From contig VXAA01003843.1 in the NCBI GenBank assembly GCA_013399115.1, forward strand, positions 1,398,830-1,462,829: DNA of 64,000 nt, read 5' to 3'. Made by a program: the position numbers and the translations under genes. Positions 11,448 through 23,525 of this stretch are shown here, in pieces. This stretch comes from Anseranas semipalmata. Lineage: Eukaryota > Chordata > Aves > Anseriformes > Anseranatidae. The notes beneath the pieces were generated by a model. The model did not search any database. It saw only the letters and a list, made by a program, of their open reading frames with translations, and was not told the origin of the DNA. Position 1 is the first letter of the stretch, and each line of letters starts with the position of its first letter.

Positions 11448-14400
11448 TTTCATACAAAGACAGAATTAAGGGCCATGTCTGTCCAGGAGGCACACGGTAG
11501 CTACCAGAGTAAGGGATACAACTAAAATATCAGTTAAATGTCAGTAACAACAGTAAACCATAATGTTAAACTGGAGAACTAGTTTCTTTGGTTATCGGTT
11601 GGGAAAATGGGGGCTATAATAGGAGCTATTCTATTTAATTAAAATTCTGCAACAAAACACAGCTATTGCTCTGTTGTGCTAGCTCTTTCGGTGCAAAACA
11701 CATGTACTAAGTAAAGAAACAATCTTGATGTGCTTGTAAGAAGAATTTAAATGAAAAGGAGATGGAGGTGGAAAGAATGGAGTAGCAGGAAAAGAAAGAT
11801 TCCTGTGGGAACAGTTCAATGTGGTTTTTTTTTTGTCCAAAATAAGCCCTCTTTATAAAACCTTAAGAAACCTTGCTTTCATATTGTAACACTTATATTG
11901 CAACATAAACTTATTTAGACACGAAAATATGTGGTCTTTGGCTTTGCTGTGTTGTTTTAGGTAACATACCACTTAAGCTTAGTAGCCTTTTAAAAACAAG
12001 GACAAACCAAAGGTAAGCAAACAATAAACTGGAAAGGTGTTGCATACAATCCTGGTGTTTTATGCTGCTTTGATCTTCTCCCTAGCCACAAGTAATATGA
12101 TCATACTAGGTCTTGCTTACAGTCAAATGTAATGTTTAGTCTTCAAACTTTTACAGCATGTAGGACCAGCAAAAAGGCTTTTTTTAGCCAGCTTGGAAAC
12201 TTCTGGTGAGTTATAAACGGTGTCAGCATTAATATTTGTGTGTGTGACAGGAAAGATCTTTGACTCCTTCCAAATTTGGCATTTACACTTGTAAGGTTAG
12301 TGCAGCCTTTTAATTTCATGATGTATCCTGATGGCTCCAAGCCCTCTCTGTGAGCCCTTTCTGTGGGACAGTCTCGGCTTTCTTGGGTGTGTGCAGTGTG
12401 CTGGTGTGACACGGCCGAACTGGTTTGAGCTGTTTCCCACAGCGGTTTTGCAGCACTTTCAAACTGAGATGTCAGCAGAAGTTTTTGGAACAAATTGATA
12501 AAAGCTTTTTTCTTTCAAGGCCAAATGGTATAACACAGGTGTTCTGAAGGAAATCAAATATGCACCACAGTCAACACCTCGGTAATTTCATAATATATGA
12601 CTTTAATTAACCTTGGTGCCAAAGGAATAGCAGGTAGCAAATGGATGCCAGTTCTTAAATGGATCTGGGAAGCTCTAGATGGGAAAGGATGACTCTCTAC
12701 AGGGAAAACTGATAGCAGCTATGATAAATAATAGAATTAATAGTCATGGATTTGCTGCAGAGGAGAGGTTCACACAGTCTTTACAAAAACATGATAGATG
12801 TGAGGCATGGTTTCTATGTGTAATGTACTAATAATTAAGTGGATAAGCCTCAGTCTGTCTTTGATCAGAGTACTGCAGTTTCTATAACAAAGCAAATCAA
12901 AACCAACCAAACAAAAAAACCCACTATGCTTAAAATTCCTCTCTGAGATGGAGATGAGAGTAAAGCACTAATTTTTCACAGTGACAGTAATAATAATAAT
13001 AAAAAAAAAAGGTGAAAAACTGGTAGGAACAATACTAGGAGGATACAAGTGAAAGCATCATCATGCCAGTAACTTCATGGCTTGTTGATGTCTTACTTGG
13101 TCTGTGTGGTTTTGGTTCACTCATTCTATATAGAGTCTTCAGCAGCTTATGTAAAGATTTTGGAAGTGGTGACGTGCAATTCGTAAACTCAGAGAAGATA
13201 TGATATGAGTTGGAGGGTGGGAAAGGCAGATCACAGTAGTTTATAAAACCAGAGGAGGTATGGAAAAGGTGACCAGTGAAGGCATATTCAATATTTCTCA
13301 TGACATGGGAACTGTAAGTACACAATGAAATAATCAGTTGACAAGGCTAAAACAAACAAAAAACTTACTTTTTCCGTAGGAACATAATTAAATGGTGGCA
13401 TGTCTTGCCACAGGATGTTTTGAAAACAAAACGATTCATACCATGATTAAACAAATCAATGGAGGAAAAAGCCATGAGGGGCTCCTGAGCACAAATTTGT
13501 AGATACAGTCTGTGGCTGAGGAAGTTCAGAGCTGGGAGGATACACTAGGGAGATGTGTCCTTGTGCTGCCTGTATACTTACTCTAGGCATCCCAGCTGTT
13601 GGGAGGGGAATCAGTAGATTAGACAGGTCTTTGACCTGACCCTGCACGTGCATGTCGCTGGGGAAGCTCCCTGGTATACTCCAGGAAAGCCTCCGTCCTC
13701 CTCCAGATTTCTGCCCTGTGAAAGTCTGGCTCATGTGGATGTATGTAGAGATGGGTGAGTTAAACCTTTTGTGGTCTTTCCTACAAGACTGTCCTCCACC
13801 TGCTCTCCTCATGCATCAGGACAAAAGAAGGCAACACATCTCGCCTCTTGTTTTCTTAATATAACGTGATAAAATAGACCAAGACTGGTGGAATTTCCTT
13901 TAGTCCAGCACCTGCACAGCCAGCCTGTTCGCTTCTCTGTTTGCTCCTGCAGCGTGTTTGCTTCCTGCGGTAGCTTACCCTGCAGCCAGCTGATTTTCAG
14001 TTTGTTTATCCCCAAATTATAGACAGAGATGTATCATCTAGGAGTGAGGCCCACCTTGCCAAAAGACTTGCACGCCGAATATGCCAAAAACTTATCTGTC
14101 CTAATAATAAAATTAAACTATTAACTGAAGGCTAAGCAAGATATTTCAGTTGTTTATGATGCTGCTGTCATATCCAGCATAATTTGAGAGGGGTATTTTG
14201 GTGGGTGGTTAATTTCTTGTTTTAATAGGGGAAGTTAATTCCCATGTGTTTCAGAAACAGATGAAGAGAGCTTTCTCAGACTTTCCAGAAAAAGTTCTGC
14301 TCCAGTAACCAAAAATAGAAAATTTCAGCAAAAAACGTTGTTTGAGCAAAGTTAAGCATGGGTGCACACAGGGATTTGGCAATCTTCATATAATAATGGA

Positions 14401-14479
14401 GTTTTTTTTTATATATATGATAGCACTGTGTAGCACGGTGGAGACTTCTGAGAGTCCATGACTTCTAATGCTTTCATGC
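11448..14479. other. unique sequence, nothing recognised
   Basis: AT-leaning unique sequence. It contains a short (TAA)n/A10 tract at 12988-13010. Frames at 12143-12493, 13035-13325 and 13456-13812 (all minus) have no recognisable content. Confidence 0.55.
12988..13010. repeat. (TAA)n plus A10 tract
   Basis: Four TAA units run directly into ten A. Confidence 0.85.
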
Positions 14480-14835
14480 ACACTGTTGGTAACTAGTTAC
14501 GCAGCTTCATTTTGGCAGTTGACTAATTAGACTGACAGCTTTTTGTCCCTGACTTGAGGAAATTAACTTTTACTTGTGTGCTATTGCTAAAAAGCCCTAA
14601 TAATTTTAAAACATTCCAGCTTCAAGCTACATGAATCCAAGTTGTGCAGTTGGATAACATATGGAAAATGTTTAAGTTTGTAGCTTAAAACTCATCTGTG
14701 CTCTGGTCAGAAACTCAGTGAACAGCTGTGATAATCAAAAACAGATGAGTAATTGGATTTGTTATCTTTGGGAATAGAATCCAATAGGTGGCTTTAATTT
14801 TCAGTACATTTGAACGCTCAGCATGATGTTGCTAG
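14480..14835. promoter_or_regulatory. enhancer-like motif cluster (candidate conserved element)
   Basis: The stretch packs a perfect 12-bp palindrome GTAACTAGTTAC (14489-14500) with homeodomain-type cores (CTAATTAG near 14522, TAATAATT, GTAATTGG near 14750), a GATA-type TTATCT near 14762 and a CCAAT near 14781. It has no coding potential. This mixture is common in developmental enhancers, but short AT-rich motifs also arise by chance. I infer the function; only cross-species conservation would support it. Confidence 0.3.
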
Positions 14836-17167
14836 GAATGCAGTGAAGATGATGAGCGGGGGTTTTAATGAGTGTGGGTAGGAGACACTGGAAACTTCAG
14901 GCAGGTGTTAACTGAGCAGCCTGATGGTACCATCCACTGCAGAAACCAGCTGGCTTAGCAACGAAAGGCTCTGCTTACCGGCTTCTAATTGAAGTTATAT
15001 TTTGTAACTTATGGGGAAATGAATTGAGCAGCCTTTTCTTTCTGAAGCAAGCCAAGCTTTGGAAGTTTTCACTTTGTACAGTTTCTGTTTATACAGCATT
15101 TCCAGGAGGTATTTCCTCATTGATTGTTTGACAGGGTTTTGTAAAGAATGATGCTTATTTGAGGATATCTAAATTGCAGGTTGTTTTTCCCAGGGAGGGT
15201 GCATTTTGCATTTACAGCATGGAACTTCAGCTGTACGCTGAAACGGTGTCTGCATACAAACTGTGCCTTGGGGGGGGAAATGGACAGCCTTGTTTTCCTG
15301 GTCTCTGTCTGCCTAGCTGTGTGCTGGAGGGTAAAAGGAAGATCTTGGTCTCCTTTTGCTTTTGTCAGACACTCCAGTTTTATATCTGTCTTAAAATCAA
15401 GAGCTGCGGCCCCTGGCTTACTGCTGCTGTGCTTCATGGCTCTTCCTCCTGTATCTGGTTATGTGAAAGGGTGAGCAAGCACCTCTCCAAAGCATGGAAG
15501 AGGTGACTGACCTGTAATTATGCTTTACCAGCAGGTAGACGCAGTGGTGCAGGAGAGCTGGCAAAAGGCCGTTTTAGTCCTTCGGACCTAGGGACTGCAT
15601 GAAAGGTGAACAAGTTTCCCAGCAAAAAGCCTGCCATTGTGCATCGCTTGCTCCCCATCCATTGCACATACTGTCATAGCAGACTCTTGATGAGATGCCT
15701 GAACCAAGGTTCATGTTTCAGGTCTGTTTCTGGCTTTCTCAACCATCATGAGTTTGAGGTGTATTTTAACAGTAAGAGTGAGAGATGGCAAACATAGCTC
15801 TGTTTTTGCTGTGCAGGGATAGGGAGCTAAGCTGTACACTGTATCTCTGTTATAGTATTCATAGATTAAATCAAAATGTAGTCTCCTTAACAGACACTTC
15901 TGGCAATAGAACTCACTTGAGAAAATCTGGTGTATTTTGACTCTGTGACCTGGAAAAGTGGTGCTTTAGAGACCTTCGTTTGAACAGGGACAGTCACTCG
16001 GAGAGGCACTGCGCCCACACCACAGCTGGGCTGCGGGTTGGTTTTCTGAGACGCTTGGGAGAACAGAGGAGCTGGCTCCAAATACTTGGGGCTTTGCTCA
16101 AATTTCTGAGTGCTTCTGGCTCAAGGATGAGAGAGTTCACAGGGCAGGAATGAAGCTGTAATTGTCCTTGAGGACCATAATAATCTGGATTAAATTTTAT
16201 TTTTAGATAGGCCTGGTGCTCAAACAGCTGTCTTGGGGCTGGGAAGAGATTGGTACTTCTCTAAGTGGGATTTGGTGGGGCTGTGATGTGATGCGGCTCA
16301 GGGCTAGTTGCCTGTGAGCAGCTGGAAAGCCTGCTGCCAAGTAATCTGAGGAAAGCACAGGCTATCTGCGTATCTGCTGTACTGCGGTATTTTTTCCAAC
16401 ATCAAGGCTGTGTTCCCTTTCCCCTGTTTAAGACTTCGTTCTTTGTTCATTGACCAAAGATGCTCATGAATTAGCAATGCTGATCTAGTTCAGGGATCTA
16501 GAGATTTTGAGGACAGTACTTGTGTGATTTCCAAGGTTTTTTGGCTGGTATCTTGTACCGCTCTGTTTATTTACACCAACACGCTCCAGAACTTTGTTTG
16601 TTTGGACTCCACCAAAGGGATGGCAGTAACTGCTTCTGCCTCCGTGCTGTACGAGTTGCTGTTTGTGTGTAACCTCTTGGAAAAGGTTTATTTGTATATA
16701 AAGGCATGCACACACACCTACCCCTCTTGCAAAAAATCTGTGAGCCCAGCGAAGGCAACGGTGCAGCCACCACGGATGAGAAGAGATGTTTTCACCAGGC
16801 TGTACAGCACTGGCTGGGTGCCCTGGTCATAAGTGATGTTTTTATATGGTGAAAAGAGAGCCTGTGCAAACTTAATATCTGCTTGGAAAATTCATCTACT
16901 GCTGTGTTTATTTTTATTTTTTTGATTAAAATCTGTGAATTCACATTTGCTTCTCCAAAGAGAAACATACTTAAATGCAGTGCAAGTAAAATCTATTAAT
17001 CCCATAGTAGATGGGGCATATTTATTTCCTTGCAGGTACGTTGAATCAGGGAAAGGCATCGTACCAAAACTTGTATCTTGGTTTGCCCATTCACCCTTAA
17101 CATTCAGTAAGAATGTGATAAATACCAAGCATGTATTACTAAAAAGAGGAAGGCCTTTCTTGATTTA
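14836..17167. other. unique sequence, nothing recognised
   Basis: No supported feature. Two overlapping plus frames at 15159-15506 and 15181-15474 occupy a slightly GC-richer patch with a G8 run near 15271. Neither has a recognised domain. Confidence 0.55.
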
Positions 17168-18420
17168 TTAAGCATTGCTTTGTGTTAGGAAAGCTTGTTG
17201 ACTCTTCCTCATTAAATGATATTTGTCCAAGTATCTATTGATTCTGTTACTTATATATCTTACTGGCCTTTTACAAAGATTTCTGATATATTTGCTGCCT
17301 GCACTCCTCTGCAAGTGCAGGAGATTTACGTGCCTTGTTACGCACCGTAGTAGCTCAGCAAAATCTCGCATTAAAGTTTCCTTAGCGCTCTTGGGCGGAT
17401 ACTCTGGTCTTGGCAATTTATCGCTGTTTGCTTTCCAGAGCTGGGGAAAAAAAAAGCCTCTTTAACACCTCAATTGGAGGCAGTTGCTCAGACTCGCTGC
17501 TCGGGAAGGCTGGCTTAGCGAGCAAACCTGCCTGACCCCTCTGTACTGAGCACTAATGGAAAGAATTCGTTAGCTTTTCTGAAACGACTTATCTTCTTAA
17601 GTGTTTATATCTTTATGATTTGTTGGACTCAGAAACTTTCTGGCAGGCTTCTGGCTTCTAGTATGTTTGAAAAAGTTTTTATTAGTACTCTTTATACCTA
17701 TAGCAAGTTGTACTTTATGCCAACGAGGAAAAGATTTTAATGTGCTTTTACTTTAAACTTGGCAGAACTCATTCCTTTTTCCTTCATCTGGCCATGTCTT
17801 CCACATCTTGAAATGTCTTTTTTTTTTCCCTACTTCTAATAGCAGTCCTTACTCAGATGTTTAACCATGCTGTCTGTCGTCTCATTGTTACTTTTGGAGT
17901 CTTTTTTTGTCGTGTGTCTGTGACATGTGAGAGAGAGCCTTTATGTGGTATTTTTGAATAACCTCTGTTGCATGCCATACCCTACTCCTGTAGCTGTTCT
18001 TTTGATTTTTAACTTTCTGTTATTCTGTAACTTCCTTCATAAACTTTAACATTCTTGTGGTAGAATTTTGAGGTGCTCTGTCTCTTTTAAGAGAGCTTAG
18101 AATTGATTATATTGTGGTCATCAAATATCAGTTTTTCTGTGATTCAGCTTGAAACAGATCTTGTGCCGATTTATGAATTGCTTTTTATGAGTTTTCTGAG
18201 GTTATTTAAAAGGTAGTTTTTAAGCTTATTTAAAATTTATTTCAGGAAAAAAAATCTGAGTCATGCCACTGATGAGTTTCATCTAGCCAGTGTCGGGGTA
18301 GCTGAAGTTCCTCATCCTTGCCAGTCTTTGCAGCCTCTCTAATCCTTGTTACCATTCTGTAGTCACTTTTGCCACCCTGTCTGGGTTTGACCTACACTTT
18401 TGTTAGATGTTGTAGGCAAA
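17168..18420 (-). mobile_element. ancient CR1-type LINE ORF2 relic (endonuclease to reverse transcriptase)
   Basis: Read on the minus strand, a decayed LINE ORF2 runs in order through about 1.25 kb. Near 18291-18330 'aggaacttcagctaccccga' matches the endonuclease segment that encodes GDFN-(Y/F)-PDI in this family. Near 18115-18130 'gatgaccacaatataatc' matches the SDHNxI end of the endonuclease. A linker with 'caagatgtgg' follows near 17810. At 17168-17416 the surviving 82-codon frame carries YPPKSAKE, FAELL and KYHLMRKSQQAF. These align by eye with the IHPRVLKE, IAELL and EHDLLGKSQHGF stretches at the start of the reverse transcriptase. Many stops and indels make it inactive. The catalytic part of the reverse transcriptase is not visible to the left. 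The divergence suggests an insertion much older than the CR1 copies at 20018 and 63239. Confidence 0.72.
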
Positions 18421-19474
18421 GTCTATGTAGGAAGAGATTTTTTTCAAACCAGACATGCCCTGTGGCATGGATAGAAGTAGCCATTTTCTTTTATTTCTGT
18501 AACTGTTTAAAATATATTGCAGCCTCCTCCACTAGGGAGATTTGTTGTTATCCTTAGAAAACGTGTGACTTAGTATTATAGTCTCCCCAGATGCTTCTGG
18601 AATATAATGCCCTGCTTTAAATACAATAAATATTGCAGATCAAATTTGAAGTTTTGGAGCTGAGTTAGATATCTGCAAATGGAAAAAAAAAATCTCAGAT
18701 TGGAAAATGCCTGAACTTTCTCAAAGCTCAGATCAATGCATTGAAGCTAACCCCATCTCCATTGGGACAATTCTGCTAGTATTTATCAGTTAAAGCAGAA
18801 ATAGAATTTGTTTGGTGCAGAAAATGAAAGGCATTTTAGAAAGCCACAATTAGCTACTTGTCTTATGATCTCTGGCAAATGGCTCCTACTGGAGAGGCTG
18901 CAGCAAACAAAGGCCAGTTTGCTCACTGACTTTCTAGTGTAGAATAACTAATTTACATCATTCAGCAGAGCTGAAAGCAGCTGATGTTATTAGGAAGAAG
19001 GAGGAAAAAAACAATTGTTATGAAATGAATTAACCAGTGTCCTTTGCCAGGGATAACTAGACTGAACTTTGTCACTTCTCAGGCAGAACTACAGCCATAG
19101 TAATGCAAGTTGCATAATGAACTAACATACTGTGCAAAACATGAAAAATGCCTGGCTTTTATGGTAGAGATTGTGAAGCTGAACTGTCCCTTATCAGACA
19201 GCTCAATTTTCTGCAAACTTGGCACATAATTTTATGTTATGTATAGCCTCTGAAGCAGGAGGCAGGAATAACATCTTCAGATACTGCTGTCACGATTTTC
19301 TGATTGGGACTTTCATATAGGTCTGTAAAATAGTTTGGTAATTACTGTGGTGATTATATACCTGATGGTCATCATATATCTGACAGTTAAATGAGAGGAA
19401 CAGTTTTTGGAACAGTGTCTAATGGCAGTAAACAACAGATTAAGAAAATGGCAGGTGAAGAAATCCCAGTCTAC
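18421..19474. other. unique or unresolved sequence between LINE relics
   Basis: The LINE relic may extend a little into the left part, to about 18540, but I cannot follow it. The rest is AT-rich unique sequence with no gene signal. Confidence 0.5.
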
Positions 19475-19850
19475 AAGAAATAGGAACATAGGAGCCCTCA
19501 TTTCATTCCAAAGACCCACCCAGCCCATACCCTGTCTCTGACAGTGACTGAAAATGGATGAATGTCTGGTGAAGTGTGAGAGCAAATGAATGTGTGTAAC
19601 TTCCCTGCAAGCACTCTCTCAGGCTCCCACAATTTGTGGCTCAGAGACTTCCTGAGCAAGACAGAGCTTCTGTGTATTTAGTAGCCTTCCATAAACCTCT
19701 TTCATGAACTTGTGCAGTTTTTCCTTAAACACTTATAAACTTCTAGCATCCACAACATCCCGTAATAGAGTTTCTCAGCTTAACTGTTCTTCATGTGAAG
19801 AACGGTTTCCTTTTGTTTAATCTGTGGAGGAAAACCCTGCAATTTATTTT
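19475..19850 (-). mobile_element. ancient CR1/L3-like LINE 3' end
   Basis: The plus strand reads as the reverse complement of an old amniote CR1/L3-like 3' region. In order it shows 'aggaacataggag', 'cagcccataccctgtctctg' followed by 'acagtg', 'cttcctgagcaagacag', 'tagtagccttccataaacc', 'agcatccacaacatccc' and 'catgtgaagaacggtttcc'. The order and spacing match the family, so the 3' end is at the left and the element lies on the minus strand. Substitutions and small gaps are frequent. There is no coding capacity. Confidence 0.7.
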
Positions 19851-20017
19851 CCAGAACTGTGACCCCTCAGCAGTATGGCTAGATCTAAGACTACAGTCCT
19901 GAAATTCCACAGCAGAGAGGGGTTATGGAGACTGAATATGTATACTTAAGGTGATGCTGGAATGGGGGATGAGACCAGCACCTGCTATGAGTTGAGAAAG
20001 CATCACATAGCTTTGGT

Positions 20018-20300
20018 TCACAGAATGGTTAAGGTTGGAAGGGGCCTGTGGAGGTCATCTGGTCCAACCTCCCTGCTCAAGCAGGGACACCTACGGCTGG
20101 TTGCCCAGGACCTTGTCCAGATGCCTTTTAAAGATCTGTAAGAAAGGAGTCTGCACAAGGTCTCTGGGCAACCTGTTCCAGTGCTCCGTCACCTGCACGG
20201 TGAAGAAGTGCTGTCTGATGTTCAGCCAGAACCTCTTGTGTTCCACTTTGTGCCCATTACCTCTTGTCCTGGCGCTGGGCACCGTTGGGTTACCCCAAGT
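20018..20300 (-). mobile_element. CR1 LINE, 5'-truncated 3' end
   Basis: The left edge 'tcacagaatggttaaggttgg' begins the standard reverse-complemented CR1 3' end of birds. It continues with 'tctggtccaacctccctgct' and 'tgttccagtgctccgtcacc'. On the minus strand the frame 20091-20282 encodes the well-known C-terminal end of CR1 ORF2, including HFFTVQVTEHWNRLPRDLV and FKRHLDKVLGN. The copy is 5'-truncated near 20300, as most CR1 insertions are, and lacks endonuclease and reverse transcriptase. Its good preservation marks it as younger than its two neighbours. Confidence 0.95.
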
Positions 20301-20794
20301 CTGACATTTTGTCGTTCAGAAGAGCAGTAAGTAGTTGGTGCATTTGCAGTAATCGCCCTGGAACTGTGCTGGCCGTTCCTCGGAGGTCAGCCAGCCTGTG
20401 AGATTTCAGCCTGGCCTGCGTGACGGCTCCGGCAGGTCGACAGCACGACACAGTAAGGCTGTGGGCACGTGACAAGCACATGTTACTTACACCCAGAAAC
20501 GGGAGAAAGACAAGAAGGAAATGAGGTTATCTGCTACTCTGTAGGAAAGCAGAAATGTTTTTATATTGTCGTGAGTTAGAGTGGTCATCAAAATCCTGTA
20601 TGGTGGGAAATCCATATCGTCTGTAGACTTGGAAATGAGTTTTGCAAGTGCCTTCTCTTCTATTTTCTGTCTTGTGGTTGCCTCATTTATTGATGTTTGT
20701 GTAATAGGTTTATTTTTTCTAGTCTGTGGTAGCTAACCCATCTGGAGCCATGGTCTATGACTGGACTCTAAACTTACTTAGTAATAAAACTTTC
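20301..20794. other. unique sequence, nothing recognised
   Basis: Unique sequence between the CR1 copy and the assembly gap. A mildly CpG-rich patch lies at 20380-20480. Confidence 0.55.
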
Positions 20795-20849
20795 TTTTTT
20801 TTTTTNNNNNNNNNNNNNNNNNNNNNNTTTTTTTTTTTAAAAAAAAAAA
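20795..20849. other. assembly gap inside a T/A homopolymer
   Basis: The sequence is T11, then 22 N (20806-20827), then T11 and A11. The gap marks failure to resolve a homopolymer, so the true length and content are unknown. Confidence 0.95.
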
Positions 20850-23426
20850 GAAAGCTGACCCCACAGTGAAAGAGTTCACATCTCTTTGGCTTGGAATCTT
20901 AATAAAAAGGTATATCTACATTGCACAGGGGAAAAAGTCTGATAAACTAGCAGAGGAGACAAGATTACTTGATTTTAAAAATCTGTTCTACTCTTGAGTG
21001 CAATCCACTAACTCAAGTATTTTAACTAATATTTAATTTGACTTAGTTGGCTTACTGTATACTCAGGAGCTACCTAGGATGATATAGCACAAGTCTGGAC
21101 GTGTTTTTCTCAGCTAGACATAGACAATATCTAGAAATTAGGGAGAAAGTAGCAGAACTTCACTGCTCAACCAGTTAAGGAAAATTTGCCTTCGTTAAGA
21201 AATGACTCCAGCTGGTTTCTGAATATTTTCTTTTGCAACAGAGTGCATGCTTGAGTGTGTGAAAAAGATAATTTAACTAAGGGGAGTTATTGCATGGGGT
21301 AGCGCTATGGAAAGAGTAATTGTTTATTTACATTATCTGTGCTTTCATGCTTAGGTAAAAGTAGTATCAATACAGTTTGGGCAAGAACACCATATTAGTG
21401 TCCAGCTCTGGAGCAATAACAGGTCTGACTTCCATGTTCCCTGACTGAATATATGCACATTTTCAGATTTAATTTTAAGGCAGAAGTGAGTAAAGATCTA
21501 CACTTAAGATCTACTGGTATATGGTTGTCAGTAAACATTTCAGATCCATGTTTGCATATAGCTAAGAAAGAATTGTTTGTCTGAAGAGGCAACAGAACTA
21601 AATAGGTGGCAGGAAAAACAAATTAATAAAAATCCTAAACGATGGAAAAAAAAAAAAAGTTGGGCTATCCTCAAATTTCTACTTATATTTTGTCTTAGGC
21701 TGCACTTTTTATTTAGCACACCAATATATTTTAAGTAGATTAAATTAGCAGCTAGTGTCTTTGTTTTCAGTGAAAATAAGTGTAGTGGACTAATCTGTCA
21801 GTATGATGTAACATTTGATTTCCTGGCTGTGTTTTTTTGATCTCCTCTGAATGTAAGATTTTGTTTGGTTCTTCCCTCAAATATTTTCACTAAGCAAGAG
21901 AAATAAAGTAAGCGATGTTTTTCAGTGTCAAAATAATGAAACCTTTCTCTTGGTTCAGGAAAATGTTTGCATTGTAATTAGTTAATGCAATTCCATAACA
22001 ACAGGTAAAGAGAAAAGATTGCTTTGTTGTAAGTTTCTTTTTCTCAGCTTCAGTCTCTTTTTCTCAAAAGTACCTTACTCACCTGTATGGAAGTTGATGG
22101 AGTTATATATGACAAGCACGCTGAAGCACTACAGTATTCAGGAGAGTCATGCCAAAAGCTGAGAGTTTTATGAAATTTTAGGGAAAAAAAAAGAATCTTG
22201 GCTCTCATTTTGCTCCCACACTGAATTTGTATTCATCTCCAAATCTTTTTTTGGTAATGCACCAAGTCATAACTCCTCAGTTTCAAATTGCATCAGATGT
22301 TGCGTCTAGATTTGATACTTCTCAACCTTTGTCACCTAAACTCAATTTGAACTATTAGTGCTGAGAAAGGATCAGACTTTTAAATAAGCTTAACTCTGTT
22401 TACTGTTATGAATTTAGCCAGACTTGCAACAACCCAGAGTGCTCATATCCTGGTGTTAGAGGACAAAAGTATTGACCACACAGGTCAAGCAAAGAGATTA
22501 GGGAACAAATTTTGCTTTTGCACAAAGCTAGGGGAAAGGCGAACTTACAGCACTGAAGTGTTAAACAACTGCTGAGGTCTAAGAAAAATTTCCATTTGAC
22601 ATGTCCGGACTGCCCCAGTAGCAGCACAGCCTCAAATGGGTAAAGGAGGTTTTGTCTCTCTTTTGATTTCAGCGGGAGTGGAGTGCAGCTGACACAAAGT
22701 TGAATCGTTGAAACTTGACAACTGGAAAGAATTCTTATACAGATCAAATTAGATTTAAGATATTGTGGTTTTATTTGCTGAAACATGCTTTTTTTTCTTT
22801 AATGTTGAATCAAAGGTCTCAAAGACATTTCTGAAATAGGGACTAGATTAAGATAATTGACTTCGATGATGGTTGTGGAGATCTTAAAAGGAGCTGCTAT
22901 TCCTCTTTTTGTCCAATCCACTCAAGTTCAGTTCATAACTCCTCTGAAGGTAGTGATTTCAAATAGCATATCACAATTCTTTGACCACTAAGAAAGAGCT
23001 TTATGCTCTTTGATTATTATTATTTTTTAAACTATTTCCTAGAAAGCAATATGGTTCCTACGGGAAGGGCTGAAGGAAGTGTAGAATACTCTGCAATCTG
23101 CCTTCTCCTTTTCAGAAGTTTGCTGGATGAGGGAATCTGAAAAGTTAGACTTGGGTCCCTTGTAAACTGGCAGAATGGTCTAGCTAATCCTTGAACTTCT
23201 GGCCACCACCGACGTGAAGAGAGCAAGTTTATTGTTACACCTCCAAACATTTTTCCAGTCAAAGCTGTTCAGCAAGTAAGTGACCTGCATTTAAAGCAGT
23301 GTCTTCTACCTGATAAAAGAGATTCTATAGCAACAGCGGTACCTTGTTACTGCAACTGGTACCTTGAAAAAAAGGCTCCACTTCTGAGTTTTTTTTTTTT
23401 AAATCAGAACTTGAGATACTCTGTTT
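20850..23426. other. unique AT-rich sequence
   Basis: No gene or repeat is recognised. A small inverted repeat, TTGCATT/AATGCAA at 21967-21990, surrounds a TAATTA core. The minus frame 22406-22786 (126 codons) has no recognised content. Confidence 0.55.
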
Positions 23427-23468
23427 CCAGATCTTATATCTATCTTATATCCAGATACTTATATCTAT
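23427..23468. repeat. 24-bp imperfect tandem duplication
   Basis: 'ccagatcttatatctat' (from 23427) recurs 24 bp later as 'ccagatacttatatctat' (from 23451). It is a simple local duplication, partly degenerate. Confidence 0.75.
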
Positions 23469-23513
23469 GCAGTAAAGGTAAAAAGTTAATTTCCAGGTTG
23501 GTGGTCTGCATTT

Positions 23514-23525
23514 GGGGGGGGGGGG
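23514..23525. repeat. poly(G) tract, 12 bp
   Basis: Twelve consecutive G (C12 on the other strand), unusual in this AT-leaning neighbourhood and a potential sequencing weak point. Confidence 0.9.
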
